DNA of 43,177 bases from an uncultured Bacteroidales bacterium. GTDB lineage: Bacteria; Bacteroidota; Bacteroidia; Bacteroidales; WCHB1-69. How positions within the stretch are numbered: the stretch's first letter is position 1; every line of letters starts with the position of its first letter. The notes below the pieces were generated by a model that did not search any database, had not been told where the DNA came from, and saw nothing but the letters and a program-made list of their open reading frames with translations. Shown one piece after another: positions 41,226 to 43,177 of the stretch. The translations under genes and the position numbers were made by a program. The DNA lies in NCBI GenBank assembly GCA_905233625.1, contig CAJOFJ010000015.1, positions 1 to 43,177 of the forward strand, given 5' to 3'.

Positions 41226-42668
41226 TTATCCGATGCTTCCCTCTAAGCTGATACTCAGCAGTTTCTGCGCCTCAACAGCAAACTCCATGGGCAGTTTTTT
41301 GAGCACTTCCTTGGCATAACCATTGACAATCAGGCTGATAGCGCTTTCCTTGTCAATGCCGCGTTGCTGACAGTAAAACAGCTGGTCGTCGGAGATTTTG
41401 GAGGTAGTGGCCTCGTGCTCCATGACCGATGATTTGTTGTGGCACTCGATATAAGGCCAGGTGTGGGCGCCGCATTGGTCGCCCATCAGCAGCGAGTCGC
41501 ACTGCGAGAAGTTGCGGCTGTTCTCGGCCTGCTTGTTCACCTTCACCAAACCACGGTAGCTGTTCTGGCTCTTGCCAGCGGAGATGCCTTTCGAGACAAT
41601 CAGACTGCGGGTGTTCTTGCCAATATGGATCATTTTTGTACCGGTGTCAGCCTGCTGGAAATTGTTGGTGACGGCCACGGAGTAGAATTCACCAACGGAA
41701 TTGTCGCCACGCAGTACGCAGCCCGGATATTTCCAGGTGATGGCGGAACCGGTTTCGACCTGTGTCCAAGAAATCTTGGCATTTTCTTCACATAAACCTC
41801 TTTTGGTCACCAGGTTATAAATACCGCCGTTGCCGTTTTTGTCACCGGGGTACCAGTTTTGGACGGTAGAATATTTGATCTCCGCGTCTTTCAGGGCGAT
41901 CAGTTCCACTACAGCGGCATGCAGCTGATTCTCATCACGTTGAGGAGCGGTGCAGCCTTCCATGTAGCTCACGTAGGCGCCTTCGTCGGCAATGAGCAAG
42001 GTGCGCTCAAACTGGCCGGTATTGGCCGCATTAATACGGAAATAGGTGGACAGCTCGATAGGGCAGCGCACACCCTTGGGAATGTAGCAGAAGGAGCCTT
42101 CGCTGAAGACCGCCGAGTTGAGTGCCGCATAGAAGTTGTCGGTGGCGGGAACCACAGAGCCCAAATATTTCTTGACTAAATCGGGATATTTCTGGATGGC
42201 TTCGCCGAAAGAACAGAACAGAATGCCTTCTTTCTCAAGGGTTTCCGAGAAAGTGGTCTTGACAGACACAGAGTCAATGACGGCGTCAACGGCCACACCT
42301 GACAGTTGCTTTTGCTCTTCCAAAGAGATGCCCAGTTTGTTGAAGGTCTTCACCAGTTCGGGATCGACTTCATCCATGCTGGACAGTTCTTTTTTCTTTT
42401 TAGGAATAGCCAAATAAATAATATCCTGATAGTTAGGTCTTTTGAAAGAAAGATGTCCCCAATCAGGTTCTTTCAGGGTTTGCCAATGGCGGAATGCCTT
42501 GAGGCGGAACTCCAGCAGCCAGTCGGGTTCGTTTTTTCTTTTGGAAATGAGGCGTACAATGTCTTCGTTCAAGCCTTTGGGAAATTCTTCCACATCGATA
42601 TCGGAGACAAAGCCGTATTCGTAATCTTTATTGGTTATTTCTTCAATTTGCTTTTGATTAGAAGCCAT
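41226..42668 (-). CDS. sufB: Fe-S cluster assembly protein SufB
   Basis: A 480-residue scaffold subunit of the SufBCD complex for Fe-S cluster assembly. It has the start [20 protein letters not shown], the central beta-helix with [20 protein letters not shown] and EGCTAPQ, and the conserved C-terminal [19 protein letters not shown] and [18 protein letters not shown]. The length is normal. Unusually, sufC does not follow: the next minus-strand gene is ridA, after about 160 bases of repeats. The upstream gene is thioredoxin-reductase-like, eight bases away, and clearly co-transcribed. Confidence 0.96.
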   Translation of the reverse strand: MASNQKQIEEITNKDYEYGFVSDIDVEEFPKGLNEDIVRLISKRKNEPDWLLEFRLKAFRHWQTLKEPDWGHLSFKRPNYQDIIYLAIPKKKKELSSMDEVDPELVKTFNKLGISLEEQKQLSGVAVDAVIDSVSVKTTFSETLEKEGILFCSFGEAIQKYPDLVKKYLGSVVPATDNFYAALNSAVFSEGSFCYIPKGVRCPIELSTYFRINAANTGQFERTLLIADEGAYVSYMEGCTAPQRDENQLHAAVVELIALKDAEIKYSTVQNWYPGDKNGNGGIYNLVTKRGLCEENAKISWTQVETGSAITWKYPGCVLRGDNSVGEFYSVAVTNNFQQADTGTKMIHIGKNTRSLIVSKGISAGKSQNSYRGLVKVNKQAENSRNFSQCDSLLMGDQCGAHTWPYIECHNKSSVMEHEATTSKISDDQLFYCQQRGIDKESAISLIVNGYAKEVLKKLPMEFAVEAQKLLSISLEGSIG

Positions 42669-42676
42669 AGCAATAA

Positions 42677-43177
42677 TTAGTTTTGATTCAGAAATCTTTC
42701 AGCCTCCACAGCGGCGATACAGCCGGAAGCGGCGGCGGTGATCGCCTGGCGGTAGTGGGGGTCCTGCACATCGCCGGCGGCGAAAACGCCCGGCACGTTG
42801 GTGCGGCCTCCTTTGTCGGTAACAATATAGCCCTGCGCATCCAGCTCGATTTGTCCTTTGAACAGCTCGGTCACAGGTGTCACGCCGATGGCGACAAAGA
42901 TGCCGTCCAAAGGCAACACACGCTCGCTTTTGTCCTTGGTGTCAGCGAGTTTCAGTCCGGTAACGCTTTTCACGAAGCCTTTCTTCTCGCCCAGCACCTC
43001 CACGGGAATGCTATTCCATTGGATATCAATATTTTCTTTTTTGAAAACCTTATCCTGCATGGCCTGCGAGGCGCGGAAAGCGTCACGGCGGTGCACCAGA
43101 TATACCTTGGCGCAGAGATTGGACAGGTACATGGCCTCCTCAAGGGCGGTGTCGCCGCCGCCGATAACGGCCACGGT
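42677..43177 (-). CDS. trxB: Thioredoxin reductase (C-terminal part, cut by window edge)
   Basis: The last 166 residues of a pyridine nucleotide-disulfide oxidoreductase. The reading frame is open to the window edge, so the 5' end is missing. It begins in the NADPH-binding motif [14 protein letters not shown] and contains [13 protein letters not shown]. The FAD-binding motif [20 protein letters not shown] follows, and the end is ERFLNQN. These fit thioredoxin reductase. The CxxC active site would lie just outside the window, so a CxxC-less ferredoxin-NADP reductase relative is not excluded. It is co-transcribed with sufB. Confidence 0.88.
   Translation of the reverse strand, partial: TVAVIGGGDTALEEAMYLSNLCAKVYLVHRRDAFRASQAMQDKVFKKENIDIQWNSIPVEVLGEKKGFVKSVTGLKLADTKDKSERVLPLDGIFVAIGVTPVTELFKGQIELDAQGYIVTDKGGRTNVPGVFAAGDVQDPHYRQAITAAASGCIAAVEAERFLNQN

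Overview
The window reads as chromosomal DNA of a member of the Bacteroidota, most likely the order Bacteroidales. The evidence is a gliding/type IX-associated lipoprotein (GldH), two secreted proteins with type IX C-terminal sorting domains, a TonB receptor with an N-terminal carboxypeptidase-like domain, a BatA-type membrane protein, a PSP1/RicT protein with a long N-terminal tail, and promoters of the Bacteroidota form (TTG, 16-18 bases, TAnnTTTG). Genus and species cannot be told from the window alone. No prophage, transposase, integrase or CRISPR array was seen.

Layout. 0.2-6.4 kb (minus strand): an RND efflux operon of TolC-type channel, lipoprotein adaptor, RND pump (its 3' end is frameshifted) and a small PII-like protein. 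6.6-13.6 kb (minus): a 1671-residue type IX-secreted protein with five anchor-J/cleaved-adhesin modules, then a membrane-anchored TPR-LuxR regulator. 13.7-20.1 kb (plus): pyrG, an RlmI-like rRNA methyltransferase, a BatA/vWA membrane protein and a TerC-family transporter. 20.25-24.4 kb: tRNA-Leu(CAG), HU, then a three-gene metal-related cluster (His/Cys-rich peptide, TonB receptor, HMA protein). 24.6-29.5 kb: a family-2 glycosyltransferase, tRNA-Pro(CGG), two AT-rich genes of unknown role, a flavodoxin lipoprotein, and crotonase plus 3-hydroxybutyryl-CoA dehydrogenase, which carry out adjacent steps of butyryl-CoA metabolism. 29.6-36.6 kb: a beta-helix lipoprotein, truA with a sugar-nucleotidyltransferase-like gene, a type IX-secreted EEP nuclease, a DUF2461 protein and a porin. 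36.7-43.2 kb (minus): GldH, RicT, an Uup-type ABC-F ATPase, RidA, SufB and the 3' part of a thioredoxin-reductase-like gene cut by the window edge.

The least ordinary part is the intergenic DNA. Almost every long gap holds degenerate tandem arrays with a 7- or 8-base period. The arrays differ in sequence but keep the period. Around them are several families of short palindromic REP-like elements. One composite element, made of octamers, a perfect ATGCAC/GTGCAT hairpin and inverted octamers, occurs twice and in one copy supplies the pyrG stop codon. One octamer array lies between a good promoter and the start codon of the nucleotidyltransferase gene. No transposase or RAYT gene is present here to explain these elements.
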